NCBI GenBank assembly: GCA_032719365.1
Contig: CM064872.1
Coordinates: 73,162,752 to 73,226,751, forward strand
DNA: 64,000 nucleotides
DNA from: Prinsepia uniflora
Taxonomy: Eukaryota > Streptophyta > Magnoliopsida > Rosales > Rosaceae
Direction: 5' to 3'
The notes under the pieces: generated by a model
Told to the model about the DNA's origin: nothing
Databases searched by the model: none
Seen by the model: only the letters and a program-made list of their open reading frames with translations
In this document: positions 49,537-62,026 of the stretch, in pieces
Layout: each line of letters begins with the position of its first letter
Position numbering within the stretch: position 1 is the stretch's first letter
Made by a program: the position numbers and the translations under genes

Positions 49537-52500
49537 GATAAACCCATAACCCAATTAATTAGGGTGCTTATCCTCTTCTGATTCGATCATCTTCTCCATT
49601 TTTCTTCCTAAACCCGTGGAAAACCCATAACCGTGAACCCCAACCCCTCACACACCCTCAAATCCTCATCTATCGCCCTTAGACTGTGAATGAAAGTTGG
49701 AGAGTGAAGTGAGACGATAATGGTGGTACTAACGGTGTCGACCGTCGTGCACGGTGGCCCAGTTCGAAGGTAAAAACCTGAAAGCTCTGTTTTTGTTCGA
49801 AAATGGTAATCTCGATTTTAGTTGTTGTTAATCGATTTTGATGATTAGAACATGTTCTGGATGTTGAGACGAAGCTATTCGACTTGGAATCAAGGCCAAC
49901 GGTGGCCGGGATCGCGGGAACTCGACGAAGGAAAATTACAAGTTGGTTCATCTATTGGGAAGGTAATTTCTAGGCTTGGTTTTCCAGTTTTGAACCCATC
50001 GATTGATAGGAAATGGTTAGACGAAGGTTTAGGAACAAACGAGATTGAAAAAGGTTGAGAAATGGTTGAGAACCGGTCTCAATGGTTCGCTGGTTCGGTT
50101 GAATCGGAAAACCAGATAACCTGGGACTAAACAGGGTTCGGTTGAAGGTTGACGATGCACTGTTCCCAGCACGTGGGCTTCACGCGCAGTGCCTTTGGGC
50201 GGCGCGTGGGGTAGAGTTGGGAGATGTAGTCAACATGTAATTTTATCCTTTCGATGTAATGAACATTTTGGGACAGGTTTCGAGTCGATTGGACACCGTT
50301 TCGGGGTAGTTTTGGATGTCTGAAGGTTTAGGGTCTATTTTAAATACGTTTAAAAATTTCGAAAAATTGGGAGATTCAATGTTATCCTATTTGAAGTAGT
50401 TAGTGACCCTCGAGTATGATTTGGACAAGTCCAGAGGTTCCGGTGATGGTGATTAGCCTCGGGAAGGCTTATGGAGCGTGTATCAAGGCGGCAGTTAGGA
50501 CGGTCTGTGAGTGAAATTTTGCTTTCTAAATATGATGCATGCATATCTATTTTATATGTTTTATATATGTGATTTCTATGATTATGATTTTGGTATTTAT
50601 GATTTCCTTAATTGCACGTATTTCGAGATTTTTGGTTTTATACTGTGTTTATACGTGCTGGCATTTGAATGAGTTTGGGTCGGGGGCCCAGTTGATTGAA
50701 ATCGGGCATGAGTCCCATTTGTGATTTATAAAAGGGATTTAGAAAGATGAACTCGGGCATGAGACCAATTAGGTTTGGAAACTATCGGACTTGGAGTCCA
50801 GTTGATTTAATAAGATATCGGGCTGAGACCCAATTGGTTTACGAATTCGGGCATGAGGCCCAGTAATGATTTATAAATGTGATTTCAGGCCGGGAACCCT
50901 AAATGTATTTGGATTTATGGATTTATGAAGGATTTATGGAAATTTCGAGCATGGCCCCTTTGAGATGTTTTGGAAATGATTTTAAAAAGATGTTTCCCAT
51001 ATACCATCCTTAGATGAGGATATGTGGATGGTCTCCTCCAGATGTCTAGGACACTGGGGAAGTCACGGCGCATTGCTTGTGAGGGGTCATTGCACGGAGC
51101 GACCAGACCTTATAGTGACTCATAAGCAGGATTGTTGTAACGACCCGGAAAGTCGAAAAAAGGAAAATCTGGAAAATTTGATGAAAATGACGATTTTGCC
51201 CCTAAAATTGGGCGAATAGTTGACTTTTGGTTCGAGCGGTCAAACTGACTTTGACCGATGACTGTGATGTAGTTCGGGACGTCACGAGTTCATAGACAGG
51301 TGGCACGTCCGATTCTGACATTCGAGGAGAAAGTTATGATGTTCGGAAGTTCAAGGGTAATTCGATAATTTGGTTAAAAGGGCAATTTGTTGACTTTTCA
51401 AACGACATGGACTTTTCATGTAATTCGAGGATCGTTGGGTAGGTCTCTAGACGCTGAATCCGTAGATAGGCGGCATGCGTCAATCGGGGTTCGGACGTCC
51501 AAGCTACGAGCCTCTGAATGTTAAGGGTATTTTGGTAATTAGCCATGGAAGGGCATTTTGGTCAATTGTGTTTTAAGGGGGCAAATTTGTCCTTTTGCTA
51601 ATAGTGATGGCTCAAACCTTTTTCTAATATTGATGATTCAATTACTTGGTGATTCATTAATGCAATTGGTGACATCTGGCACCTTAAAATTCATATTAGT
51701 GGCAAATCAATAGTTGTGCGGTGTGTATTGTGGTGGTGGAATCAATTCAAAGAATTGAACCATGTGTGGGTGTATTCGAAAAACAGAGACCAAATGAGAG
51801 ACCCACCTTGCTTGATCGATCTCCCTAACTGACAGGACCCATCCCAATCCCCCCGGGATTAGTGCGGGATGACCCTGCTCCCGTCTGACACGAAGTGTCA
51901 GACAAGGGATATTTCCGACCTTTGCCCTCCCGGGCTATCAGAGTACGCCAGGATCCGGAGGAGGTATGTGATATCTCGGTCTCTGTTATAGTCCACATCC
52001 GATGTCAACCTGAAGGGCAGTCAAAACATTAAAAGCTGTGAGTGGACAAAACAAGAGTTTATAAAACATTTCATAAGGAAGACATTTGTACCCTTCACTA
52101 AAAAGCATGCATGCATTCGAAAACCATTTATCCAAAACAAACCATATGTGGGACTAAGCCCAAAGCAGATATAAACCAAGGTCGAAAGGACCATAATGAA
52201 AACCACCATACGGGCCACTGCCCAAATCCATAAGGGACTCGGCCCCAAACCATAAAGAAACCAAGTACACGAGCCACTGCTCAAATCCTGTGCACACCTG
52301 TGCACACCACATATCATATATCATATATACATCACATACATATATATAAGTCACACAACCAATCCTGTCACGGTATCCAAAGCTACGCGCGTGCTACCCG
52401 GGTCTCAATCCGAGTCATCTCAAAGTAAAGGTCAATGTCCGTAGACCACTGATCCTACTCGAGGTAATAGTAACCATAGCCTTCCTGAGAGTAAGGAACC

Positions 52501-52619
52501 CAACTGGGGGGTGACTCCACTCAGTCGGTGCTCCGTGACTACTCCGGGGTCCACCCAGGTCAACGACCCTCCCCGTAGGAGATAATAGAAGTAAAGGAAG
52601 GTAGATGAACATATATATA

Positions 52620-52870
52620 CATAACATAAACATTCATGACCGGTTCCCCTGAACCGTCATGATCCATAATATCCATAATCAGGTAACAGGCCGGTTCCCA
52701 TAAACCGTCATGTACCGTAATAACATAACCGAGGTAACATGCCGGTTCCCATAAACCGTCATGTACCGTAATAACCAAAAAGGGTTCATGCCGGTTCCCA
52801 TAAACCGTCATGAACCACGATACCATAACAAGGGTTCATGCCGGTTCCCATAAACCGTCATGAACCTGGG
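52620..52870 (-). repeat. 50-bp tandem repeat in LTR H
   Basis: About five units on the minus strand, each with CATGACGGTTTATGGGAACC, the last (leftmost) with CAGGGGAACC. Homologous to the arrays in E and F. Confidence 0.88.
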
Positions 52871-53579
52871 AATCCATTTAAGGTTCCCTGACCTGAAATC
52901 AAAACCGTAAAGTGACTGGGTCTCGTACCCGAACATAGGACATCAACTTGGCACCGTGCCCGAAATCCGAGGTCATATGCCCGAGACAAAACCAAATGGG
53001 TCTCATACCCGAGTTTATCCTTTTGAAATTCAAATCCAGTTCATTTAAATCAATACAGAAATACAGACCCGTACAAGCACCGTATAAGGCCGAAACCTTG
53101 AAATACGTGCTTATACGTAACCACATACAAATGCACCCATGGCATTACAAACAAGCATTTAAAACATATAATAAACATTTATGCATGCACCAATTTAGAA
53201 AACAAGGTCCACTCACAGACCGTCCGAGCTGCTGCCTCGATTTGTATGCCATACGGCTCTCTGAGCCGATCACCGTCACCGGAACTCCCAAACCTATCCA
53301 AATCGTAATAGAAGGTTACTAACTACTTAATTAACCTCCTACCAAAGCCCCGTAATTTTCCCGTATTTTTAACTATTTTTAATCCCTAACCTAAACCTTC
53401 CGATGCCCCGAAACATATCGAGACGGTGTCCGATCGACACGAAACCAGTCCCAAAATGTTCGTTACATTGAATAGAAGATTTCCCGTGTTGAACACTTTC
53501 CCAAATTCCCTGCCACGCGCCCTCACGCGCTGCCTGAAGTGGCTGCGCGTGGGCCTCACGCGCCTGCTACAGTACCTGC

Positions 53580-53890
53580 TGACGTCATCGCTGATGTCAT
53601 ACTGACGTCATCTGGCAGCTGTCAGGTCTGACATGTCAGACTCTGACAGGTGCCACGTGTCAAGCTCTCATTGGTCCACGTCAATGTGCTGTCAGTGCCA
53701 CGTGGTAGTCTGACATGTGCCACATGTCATCACGACACTGGTCCACGTCTATGCCACGTGTCAGCCCCTAATTGGGCCACGTCACTGACATGTCAGTGCT
53801 AACTGTGCACTGACATGTGACACGTGTCGGCTGATGAGTGGTCCACATCACCTGACAATCTGACAGGTGCCACGTCATCATGCCACGTCA
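53580..53890 (-). promoter_or_regulatory. ACGT-core motif array in LTR H
   Basis: Two TGACGTCA (53580, 53603), four CACGTG (53654, 53699, 53755, 53821) and repeated GTCCACGTC, TGACATGTCA and GCCACGTCA cores in about 300 bp. Same layout and LTR position as in D. It lies about 360 bp upstream, in LTR sense, of the donor-like site at 53219. Confidence 0.7.
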
Positions 53891-54625
53891 CCACCTTCAA
53901 CCACTCGATGGGTCGACCCGAACCCTACAACCGGGTCGCCGTGACCCGCGACTTGACCCGGCTGGTTCTCCGCCGTCCGGCCACCAAAACCGTTCCCGTT
54001 TGTCCCATTTTCATCCTCTAATCCTAATCTACAGTCCTATGACCTTAAAATGGAAGAAAAACATCGAAAACCCGTACCTTCAATTCGACCATGGCGGCCG
54101 TGACTTCTCCCGCCGTTCGCGGATGTTCCAGGCCGTCCAACGCCTCGCAACCAATCATAATCATCTCCTGGGATTCCTAGAAACCTTACCCAATTAATGG
54201 AATCAAGTAAAAACCATTAAAATCAAATTTTCAAAATTTGAAATATTTTCACCTCACGGGTTCTCTCTCCCCGCCGTGTCCTCCGCCGTGGCTGGCCGTG
54301 GCTTGCCATCCTCAGCCTCCTTCCACCACCTCACGGTCATGTTCAACTCACACAAGCAAGGAATGGTGATGGTGTGTGTGTGTTTCGGATTTGTGAAGGA
54401 AAAGGAAGAAAATGAAGAAAAAGATGAAGTGATGAAGGTGATGTCGTGGAAGAGAAGGGAGAAGGAGATGATGACTGATGAGAGAAGAGAAATGGAGGGT
54501 GTGGATTTAAGGATGAATTGAAATGGATGGCCAAGATTGAATGGTGGGTGGGTTTGGTTAAAAAAAATTAATTAAATAATATTATTTTATTATATAGATC
54601 CACATTTTGGGGGATCAAATCAATG

Positions 54626-54651
54626 GGATGAGTGACACTTGTCACTCATCC
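54626..54651. repeat. Perfect palindrome in LTR H
   Basis: Arm GGATGAGTGACA, centre CT, perfect complement. Confidence 0.9.
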
Positions 54652-56805
54652 ATGGGGCCCACCAAAATATTCACCCAATCAGATTTCGCCAAAACGTCCC
54701 CGTCTCGAAGTTCGTGCATAGTGAAATCGAACTTCCGTGATCCATAACTCTCCCGTTTGAAGTCCGATTTCAGAGTGCCGCCTGCCTATGGATTCGTATC
54801 GTCCTTATCTACATAACGGTCTTCGGTCCTCGGCTATTGGACCTCCCGGTCAAAAAGTCAACACTTGACCCCCATTTAACCAAAATTACCAAAATGCCCC
54901 TAAACTTCCGAACGTCATAACTTCTTCCTCGAAAGTTGGAATTGAACGTTCCACCTGTATATGAACTCGTGACGTCACGAACTACGTCACGGTCATCGGT
55001 CAAAGTCCATTTGACCGCCCGATTGAAAAGTTAACGTTTTGCCACCACTAGGGGCAAAACGGTCATTTCGCATCGTTCGTCCGATTTCGCTCTACTAATC
55101 ACCGATTAGCCTCACTAATTGTGATTAGTAACTAATCTAATCTAGGAATTCGGGACGGGTCGTTACACTAACACCCAACAGAGAGAAAAAAGAACTGAAA
55201 AAGAATTAAGGGAGGGAGAACAGAGAATTGAGATTGAGAGAGGAAGAAAAGTGATGGAAATTGTAAAAGGAAAATCAAAAAACCTGAAACTAGTCCTTGA
55301 GAGAGTGAGAATTCAATTTTGAGTTGTAAGCTAGCCCAAGTTAAATTAAGGTTGGATTAGGATTTCTGGGACCTTGAGTAGTCGAACCCAATCAAGAACG
55401 AAGGAATTCGGTGATGTCTTGGTCGTGAACGGAAGTCCTCAACCCCTCAAAAATTCGAGGTGGAGTTCAGGTAATTGGAGGTAAAGGAATTATAAATTCA
55501 ATTCAAAATAGTCTTTAGAATGAACCTACGATGCTCCCTAACTAATTAATTAAAGAAACGAGTGACGGTTCGATGAATTGGGACGATGAACAGTCATTAG
55601 AACTTGGTTTCAATTGAGTTGATTTGAGGCCATGACGATTGCAAATAATGTTACAGACCCTTAATTAAGTTGGTTGCGATGCTGTGTGCTGGATCAATTG
55701 AAGAAAACAAGTTGAATTTGGCAGGAATTGAACCGGATCAACACGCGGGCTAACAGGTCGAATTTGCAGGAAACGGGTGATAGGGATGAGCACTGTAGCT
55801 GGCGTGTGAGCTTCACGCACAGCCACTCATGGCGGCGCGTGGAGTCACGTGGGCTCGAGTCTCAAGGTGAGTTCAACATGAAACTTGCTCTTTTTAATGT
55901 AACGAACATTTTGGCACTAGTTTCGAGAAAATCGGATATCGTTTCGATAGTGTTCAGTGTATCCGAAGTTTTCGTATACGTTTAAAATACGTATTTAAAT
56001 CCCGAAAAAATTGGAGAAAATTATGTGAGGTAGATTGAAGTGTTAGTGACCCTCGATATTGATTTTGAACAGGAATTGTGATTTTCAGAATTTACGGAAA
56101 CACGTGCACCTCGGAAGCGAACCATTTGGACGGTGTGTGAGTGGACTTTGTTTTCTAAATTTCAATGCATGCATAATTGTTTTCTATGCTTTATAATTAT
56201 GATTCATATGCTTATGCTTATGGTAATTATGATTTCCATATTTACACGTATTTCGATATGCAATACGTAGTTGCACGTATTTCGAGACTATGGTTTCTCC
56301 TATGCTTTGATGATGGTTTAATAGATGATTTTATACGATTTGTGTGTATCATGTTTTGATTATGAGTGTAAGTATGATTTACAGTTTTGGTACGTATTTT
56401 GAGATCATTACGGATTTGCACGTTTTACGAGATTTCGAGTATGTTGTGATTTGACCGTGATTTTGGTGATTTGAAATACGATTTGATTTCAAAGATTTAA
56501 AATGAAGTTTGGAAAAAGCGATTTTGGGCTTGATGCCCAGTTCATAAAAGTGGTTTTGATGAACGAGATTTCGGGTTTCGGAAACTTGAAAGTGGATTTC
56601 TGGATTTGGGTTCTGAATGGTTATTCCGAATGCCGGCTTACGGAATAATGGTTCCGAATTCGGATTTGGAAATGGATGATGGATATGATTTGGAATTTGA
56701 ACGTGAATTTCGGACATGAGTTCCATTTTGATAAAGTGTGATCTCGGATGTGGTTTTGGAGTTCGGATTACGATGGATGCTGGATTTGTTATGATTTACA
56801 CATGT

Positions 56806-57012
56806 TTTGGGTTTAAAGACCCGATACTATTATTGGATCTAGTTTTGGGTTTAAAGATCCGGTTAATTGATGACGGGGGAGGGCCCTTGATTGAGATCTG
56901 TTGAGTTTAAAGACTAGGTTACTGTGATGTCCCCCGAGGCCTATTGATTGCGTTTTGAGTTTAAAGACTCGTTGATATCCCGGGAAGGCCTGATATATGA
57001 GTTTAAAGACTC
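56806..57012 (+). repeat. TTTAAAG stem-repeat array in LTR I
   Basis: GGGTTTAAAGACCC, GGGTTTAAAGATCC, GAGTTTAAAGACTA and GAGTTTAAAGACTC units. Some stems are damaged here, unlike in B. Confidence 0.8.
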
Positions 57013-58127
57013 AGATAGATCCAGCAGATTTTATCCGTTGATGTTACATTCGGTTTTACATGATTTTATAGTTATCTTTTGTACGGTTTCCATACGATTC
57101 ATATAAGTGTTTTCGGATACTTAGTTATGCATACGCATTTTGAAAATGGAGGGTGAACCTTGATTTCATTAAAACTGTTTTCCATAACCATTTGTTTTAG
57201 TCCACTCACACTTTTTTGTTTTAATACCCTCCAGGTCGTGGTACGAGTTTTGGGGGCTAACGCCGAGGCAGAGGCAGAGGCATAAAGTTTTCCCGTTGCG
57301 GTGTAGTTAGCTCACAGAGTAGGGTTTTATCCTTATTTTGTTTTGTAACTATGCTCTGTGATACTATTGACTTGTTGTACAGTTGGTTGTATCATACGTT
57401 CTCCCTGGTCTGACAATGTATATGGTGTAATTATTTTGTGGTTATTTTGGTTGTTGTGTTCGGTTGTCAGACGGGAGCAGGATTCTTCCCAGTTATCGAG
57501 GCGATAATCGGGGTGGGTCCTATCATTGCTATGATTAGACGTCTGGGACGTTAGACATCTGGGACGCTAGGCATCTATGATGCCGAGGATGGGTATTTGG
57601 TAAACATGATTTATTGGATTTCTAAAATGTTACTTCTATGATAATGGATTTGGGTAGTGACCCACTTAGATTTGGATTTGGATTTACGATTTTGGGCTGA
57701 GTTTCCACACTTGGTTTTGGTTTATGTTTTGGGCTAAGGCCCTGAGTATTTGAGGAAGGAAATGGCTTTGGTTTTATAAACCTTTTTATGATATTTGAAC
57801 TAACTGGTTTTCATATGCATGCATAGTTTTACGTGAATGGCATAACTGTCTTCTTATGAATTTGTTTTTATTAAACTATTGATTTTTCGTCCACTCACAG
57901 TTTTTACTGGTTTTTAATGCCTTTCAGGTTGATCGCGGTGCGAGCTGTGGCAAGGACTGATACCTCACATTTCTTGGCTGATCCTAGCGCACTCTGGGAG
58001 CCAATTGGGCTTAGGATTTCGGATTATCTCTTATCTGGCATTCGTGTTACCTCGTGTGGCACGTGGGTTAGACGGAAGCATGGCACATCCCGCGTTAATC
58101 CCGGGGGGATTGGGATGGGTTGTGTTA

Positions 58128-58289
58128 ATTGGGTCCAAGGAAAGAGGATAAGTCTTTGTTGTTGGATACTCCTTTAGAACTTCTTAGGCTTGTCTACTTG
58201 GGTTTGGAGGAGCCCAACTTTCATGTTCTTGATTCTTCTCATGCGGTCTATGTGGGCTCTACGACGATCGCTAAGGAAGGTGGAAGACA
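58128..58289 (+). pseudogene. LINE fragment between LTRs G and F
   Basis: A short piece that continues the LINE from 49164 (after the TSD) and ends at AGACA before LTR F. It can be read as KEDKSLLLDTPLELLRLVYL, a linker between ORF1 and the endonuclease region; no domain by itself. It is identified by its position between two TSD-bounded insertions. Confidence 0.6.
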
Positions 58290-58805
58290 TGTAACGACCC
58301 GTCCTTAATTCCAGGATTAGATTAGTGACTAATCATGATTAGTGAGGCTAATCCGTGATTAGTTGGGCAAAATCGGATGAACGATGCAAAATGACCGTTT
58401 TGCCCTTGGACGTGGGCAAAATGTTGACTTTTCGTTCGGGTGGTCAAACGGACTTTGACCAATGACCGTGACGTAGTTCGTGACGTCACGAGTTCATAGA
58501 CAGGTGGCACGTTCAATTCCGACGTTCGAGGAGGAAGTTATGACGTTCGGAAATTTATGGGCAATTTGGTAATTGTTATTAAATGGAGTCAAATGTTGAC
58601 TTTTTGACCGGGAGGTCCGATGGTTGAGGGCCAAGGACCATTACGTAGATCGGGACGATACGAATCTATAGACAGGCGGCACGCTGAAATCGGACTTCGA
58701 ACGGGAGAGTTATAGGTCAAGGAAGTTCGATTTCACTATGCACGTACTTCGAGGCGGGGCTGAGTTGGCAAATTCTGATTGGCCAGATATTTTGAGTGGG
58801 TCCCA

Positions 58806-58833
58806 TGGATGAGTGACAAGTGTCACTCATCCA
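58806..58833. repeat. Perfect 28-bp palindrome in LTR F
   Basis: Arm TGGATGAGTGACA, centre AG, exact complement. The centre is AG on this plus-strand copy, and CT when read on the plus strand of the minus-strand copies. Confidence 0.92.
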
Positions 58834-60262
58834 ATTGACCCAATCCCCTAAATTGTGGATCTATTTAATTTAATAATATTATTTAATTACTTTTATAATT
58901 AATCTTTTCTAACAATCAATCCTAACCCTCCATCTAACATAATCTCTCAAATCTACACCATCCATCTAATCCTCATTTCTCTCATCAGCCATCAAACATC
59001 ATCTTCATCATCTTCATTTCTTCTATTTTCTTCATAACCTGAAAACCCCTCCATTTTCATTTTTTTCATTTTCTTCAAACACACAACACCACCACAAACC
59101 TCCATCAAGTGTGACCGTGTGAGAGTGAGGGCAGGACTGGGATGATTAGGAGGACACGACGGCCGGCCATGGTGGCTCACGGCGGTTGGCCACGGCGGAG
59201 TGAACCGTGAGGTAAGGAAATGTCCAAAAATTCAAATTTCGGTTTTGTTAGTTTTTGTTCGATTCTAAGGATTATGAATGGTTTCTGGGGACCCTAGGAG
59301 ACTTGTAGGATTAGTTTCAAGGTAGGAGACGGCTGGGAATGGCCATGAACGGCGGAGGAAAACACCTCCGCCATAGCCAAGCTTGAAGGCACGGCTTTGG
59401 TGGTTTTTCATTCGGTTTTTAATGTCTAAAAGATTAGAAATATGATTAGGATCATATTAGGATTAAAAGGAGATGAAATGGACCTAAAATCGGTCCAAAA
59501 ACCCGAGAAAACCGACGGATGAACAGTATCATGAATAGTACATTGAACAGTAAGCTGGAGGTTGAAGACGATGAACAGTGTTTTCGACCTTCTAGGGGCA
59601 CGTGAGGGCTTGTGGGCTATAATTTGAGAAAGTGTTCAACACGGGAAATCTTCTATTCGATGTAACGAACATTTTGGGACTGGTTTCGTATCAATCGGAC
59701 ATCGTTTCGATAGGTTTTGGGGTGTCGGAAGGTTTAGGGTCGGTTTAAAAATAGTTAAAAGTTCGGGAAAATTACGGGGATTTGGTAGGAGGTTAATTAA
59801 GTAGTTAGTAACCTTCTATTAAAATTTGGACAGGTTCGGGAGTCCCGGTGACGGTGATTGGCTCGGGGAGCCGTATGGCACGTAAATCGAGGCTGCAGCT
59901 CGGATGGTCTGTGAGTGGACCTTGTTTTCTAAATTGGTGCATGCATAAATGTTTATTATATGTTTTATTACTTGTTTGATGATGCCATGGGTGCATTTGT
60001 ATGTGGTTACGTATAAGCACGTATTTCGAGGTTTCGGCCTTATATGGTGCTTATACGGGCCTGTATTTCTTTATTGGTCTAAATGAAAATATTTTCGATT
60101 TCTAAAAGGATAAACTCGGGTATGAGACCCATTTGGTTTTGTCTCGGGCATATGACCTCAGATATCGGGCACGGTGCCCAGCTGATGTCCTATGTTCGGG
60201 CACGAGACCCAGGTTACTTTACGGTTTTGATTTTAGGTCAGGGAACCTTAAATGGATTTCCC

Positions 60263-60500
60263 GGTTCATGACGGTTTATGGGAACCGGCATGAACCCTTG
60301 TGATGGTATCGTGGTTCATGACGGTTTATGGGAACCGGCATGTTACCTCGGTTATGTTGTTATGGTACATGACAGTTTATTGGAACCAGCATGTTACCCT
60401 GGTTATGTTATTACGGTACATGACGGTTTATGGGAACCGGCATGTTACCTTGGTTATGGATATTATGGATCATGACGGTTCAGGGGAACCGGGCATGGAT
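60263..60500 (+). repeat. 50-51 bp tandem repeat in LTR F
   Basis: Starts near 60263, 60313, 60364 and 60415, then a partial unit with CAGGGGAACC. Homologous to the arrays in E and H. Confidence 0.88.
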
Positions 60501-61294
60501 ATTTGTATTATGTATATATATGTGCATATACCTTTCTTTACTTCTATTATCTCCTCTGGGGAGGGTCGTTGGCCTGGGTGGATCCCGGAGTAGTCACGGA
60601 GCACCGACTGAGTGGAGTCACCCCCCAGTTGGGTTCCTTACTCTTAGGAAGGCTATGGTTACTATTACCTCGGGTAGGGTCAGTGGTCTGCAGACATTGA
60701 TCTTGACTTTGAGAAGACTCGGATTGAGACCCGGGTAGCACGCGCGTAGCTTTGGATACCGTGACAGGATTGGTTGTATGACTTATATGTATATATGATA
60801 TATGGATGTGATGTGTGGTTACACAGGTTTTGGGCAGTGACCCGTATATTTGATTGATCATGGTTTTGGGCTGAGGCCCTTGTTGGTTTCGTATGGATTT
60901 GGGCAGTGGCCCGTCTGGTCGATTTCATTGTGGTCCTTTCGACCTTGGTTTATTTCTAATTTGGGCTTAGTTCCCACATATGATTTCTTTGGTTAAATGG
61001 TTTTCGAATGCATGCATGCTTTTTAGTGAAGGGTACAAATGTCTTCCTTATGAAATGTTTTATAAACTCTTGTTTTGTCCACTCACAGTTTTTAATGTTT
61101 TGACTGCCCTTCAGGTTGACATCGGATGTGGACTGTAGCAAAGACCGAGATATCATATACCTCCTCCGGATCCTGGCGTACTCTGATAGCCCGGGAGGGC
61201 AAAGGTCGAAATTATCCCTTGTCTGACACTCCGTGTCAGACGGGAGCAGGGTCATCCCGCACTAATCCCGGGGGGATTGGGATGGGTCCTGTCA

Positions 61295-62026
61295 AGACAG
61301 ATCTCAATTATGCCTGATTTTTGTGGCCCTGATACAGTGTGGGAGGAGGAAAGTTAGCTCTCGGGGTTTCGTTTACAATTGCAAAGGGCAGTGGGTCGAG
61401 GACTGTTTTGTCACTTCCTCGCTCTGATGATTTTTCTAACCCCAATTTTTTTGGAGCTCTTGGTGGGTTGGAGGATGAATTGGATTTGGTGGAGGATGGG
61501 ATCATTTCCTGCGAGGTGGTTCAGGTCAATCATGATTTTCTAGTGAGTGCTACTGCCAATTTAGGTATCACTAAGAAGAAGAAGAAGAAGGTAAAGGGTA
61601 AGAAAAATGCGAAGTTGAATTGGTTGGGAAGTTATCTCGGGCTCTCTCTATCCCTCTTCCTCATGATTAATGCTGGATTTTGGAATGTTCGTGGGTTGAA
61701 TGAAACTTCTCGGCAGTTTGAGGTTAGAAAGTTTATTCTTGTAAAATAAATTATGTATTGTTGGTTTTTTGGAAACTAGAGTTAAGGTTCGGAGATTTGC
61801 TGGCATCTCTAGCTCTATTCTTCGTAATTGGAATTTCTGCAATAATTACTTCATCATTATAATGAGAGAATTTGGTTAGGTTGGGATCCTAATGTGGTAA
61901 AGGTGTTTGTCTTGAGTATCATTGATCAGGTGTTGAACTGTCGTGTCTAGGTTCTGTGTTCTAGTGCAATGGTTTATTTATCTATGGTTTATGGGTCAAA
62001 TGTTGATTCTAATCGTAGAAAGTTGT
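61295..62026 (+). pseudogene. LINE linker and endonuclease N-terminal fragment
   Basis: Includes a Lys-rich stretch (KKKKKVKGKKN) and then INAGFWNVRGLNETSRQFEV, the start of an APE-type LINE endonuclease. Further endonuclease-like pieces follow in other frames after a TAA near 61747 (for example a W..WDP block near 61880-61900). It ends at 62026, where LTR J is inserted. Not functional. Confidence 0.75.

Larger units (their letters stand above)
51830..55167 (-). mobile_element. Solo LTR H, nested in I
   Basis: 3338 bp on the minus strand: TGTAACGACCCGTCCCG at 55167 to GGGTCCTGTCA at 51830, with TSD CTAAC at 51825-51829 and 55168-55172. It contains the palindrome (54626-54651), the ACGT array (53580-53826), CTGTGAGTGGAC on the minus strand (53219-53208), its inverted partner (52047-52036) and about five 50-bp repeats (52620-52870). 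No gene. Confidence 0.93.
51136..57525 (+). mobile_element. LTR I, nested in G and carrying H
   Basis: Starts TGTAACGACCCGGAAAG at 51136 and ends GGGTCCTATCA at 57525. The flanks (..ATTGT left, TTGCT right) are only an approximate TSD. Own sequence: 51136-51829 and 55173-57525, about 3.0 kb, with no internal region seen. It contains GTGTGAGTGGAC near 56135, GTCCACTCACA near 57200, the acceptor-like ACCCTCCAG|GTCG, and the TTTAAAG array. Confidence 0.75.
49165..58127 (+). mobile_element. LTR G, carrying nested LTRs I and H
   Basis: Starts TGTAACGACCCGTCCCG at 49165 and ends at 58127 with a mutated terminus (GGGTTGTGTTA). The flanks GTTGG (49160-49164) and ATTGG (58128-58132) form a TSD with one mismatch. 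Own sequence: 49165 to about 51130 and about 57526 to 58127, near 2.6 kb, without an internal region, so a solo LTR. It carries a CTGTGAGTGAAA donor-like site near 50505 and GTCCACTCACAG near 57890. Confidence 0.82.
58290..61294 (+). mobile_element. Solo LTR F, inserted in the LINE
   Basis: 3005 bp: TGTAACGACCCGTCC to GGGTCCTGTCA, with TSD AGACA at 58285-58289 and 61295-61299. It contains the palindrome (58806-58833), CTGTGAGTGGAC (59909-59920), GCATGCAT, 50-bp repeats (60263-60500), GTCCACTCACAG (61077-61088) and CCCTTCAG|GTTG with AG at 61113-61114. It is the best-preserved member of its group and a good reference for the others. No gene. Confidence 0.94.

Noticed and set aside
61339..61749. 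A host gene of 136 codons
   Set aside because: It reads into the LINE endonuclease start (FWNVRGLN) and is bounded by transposon insertions.
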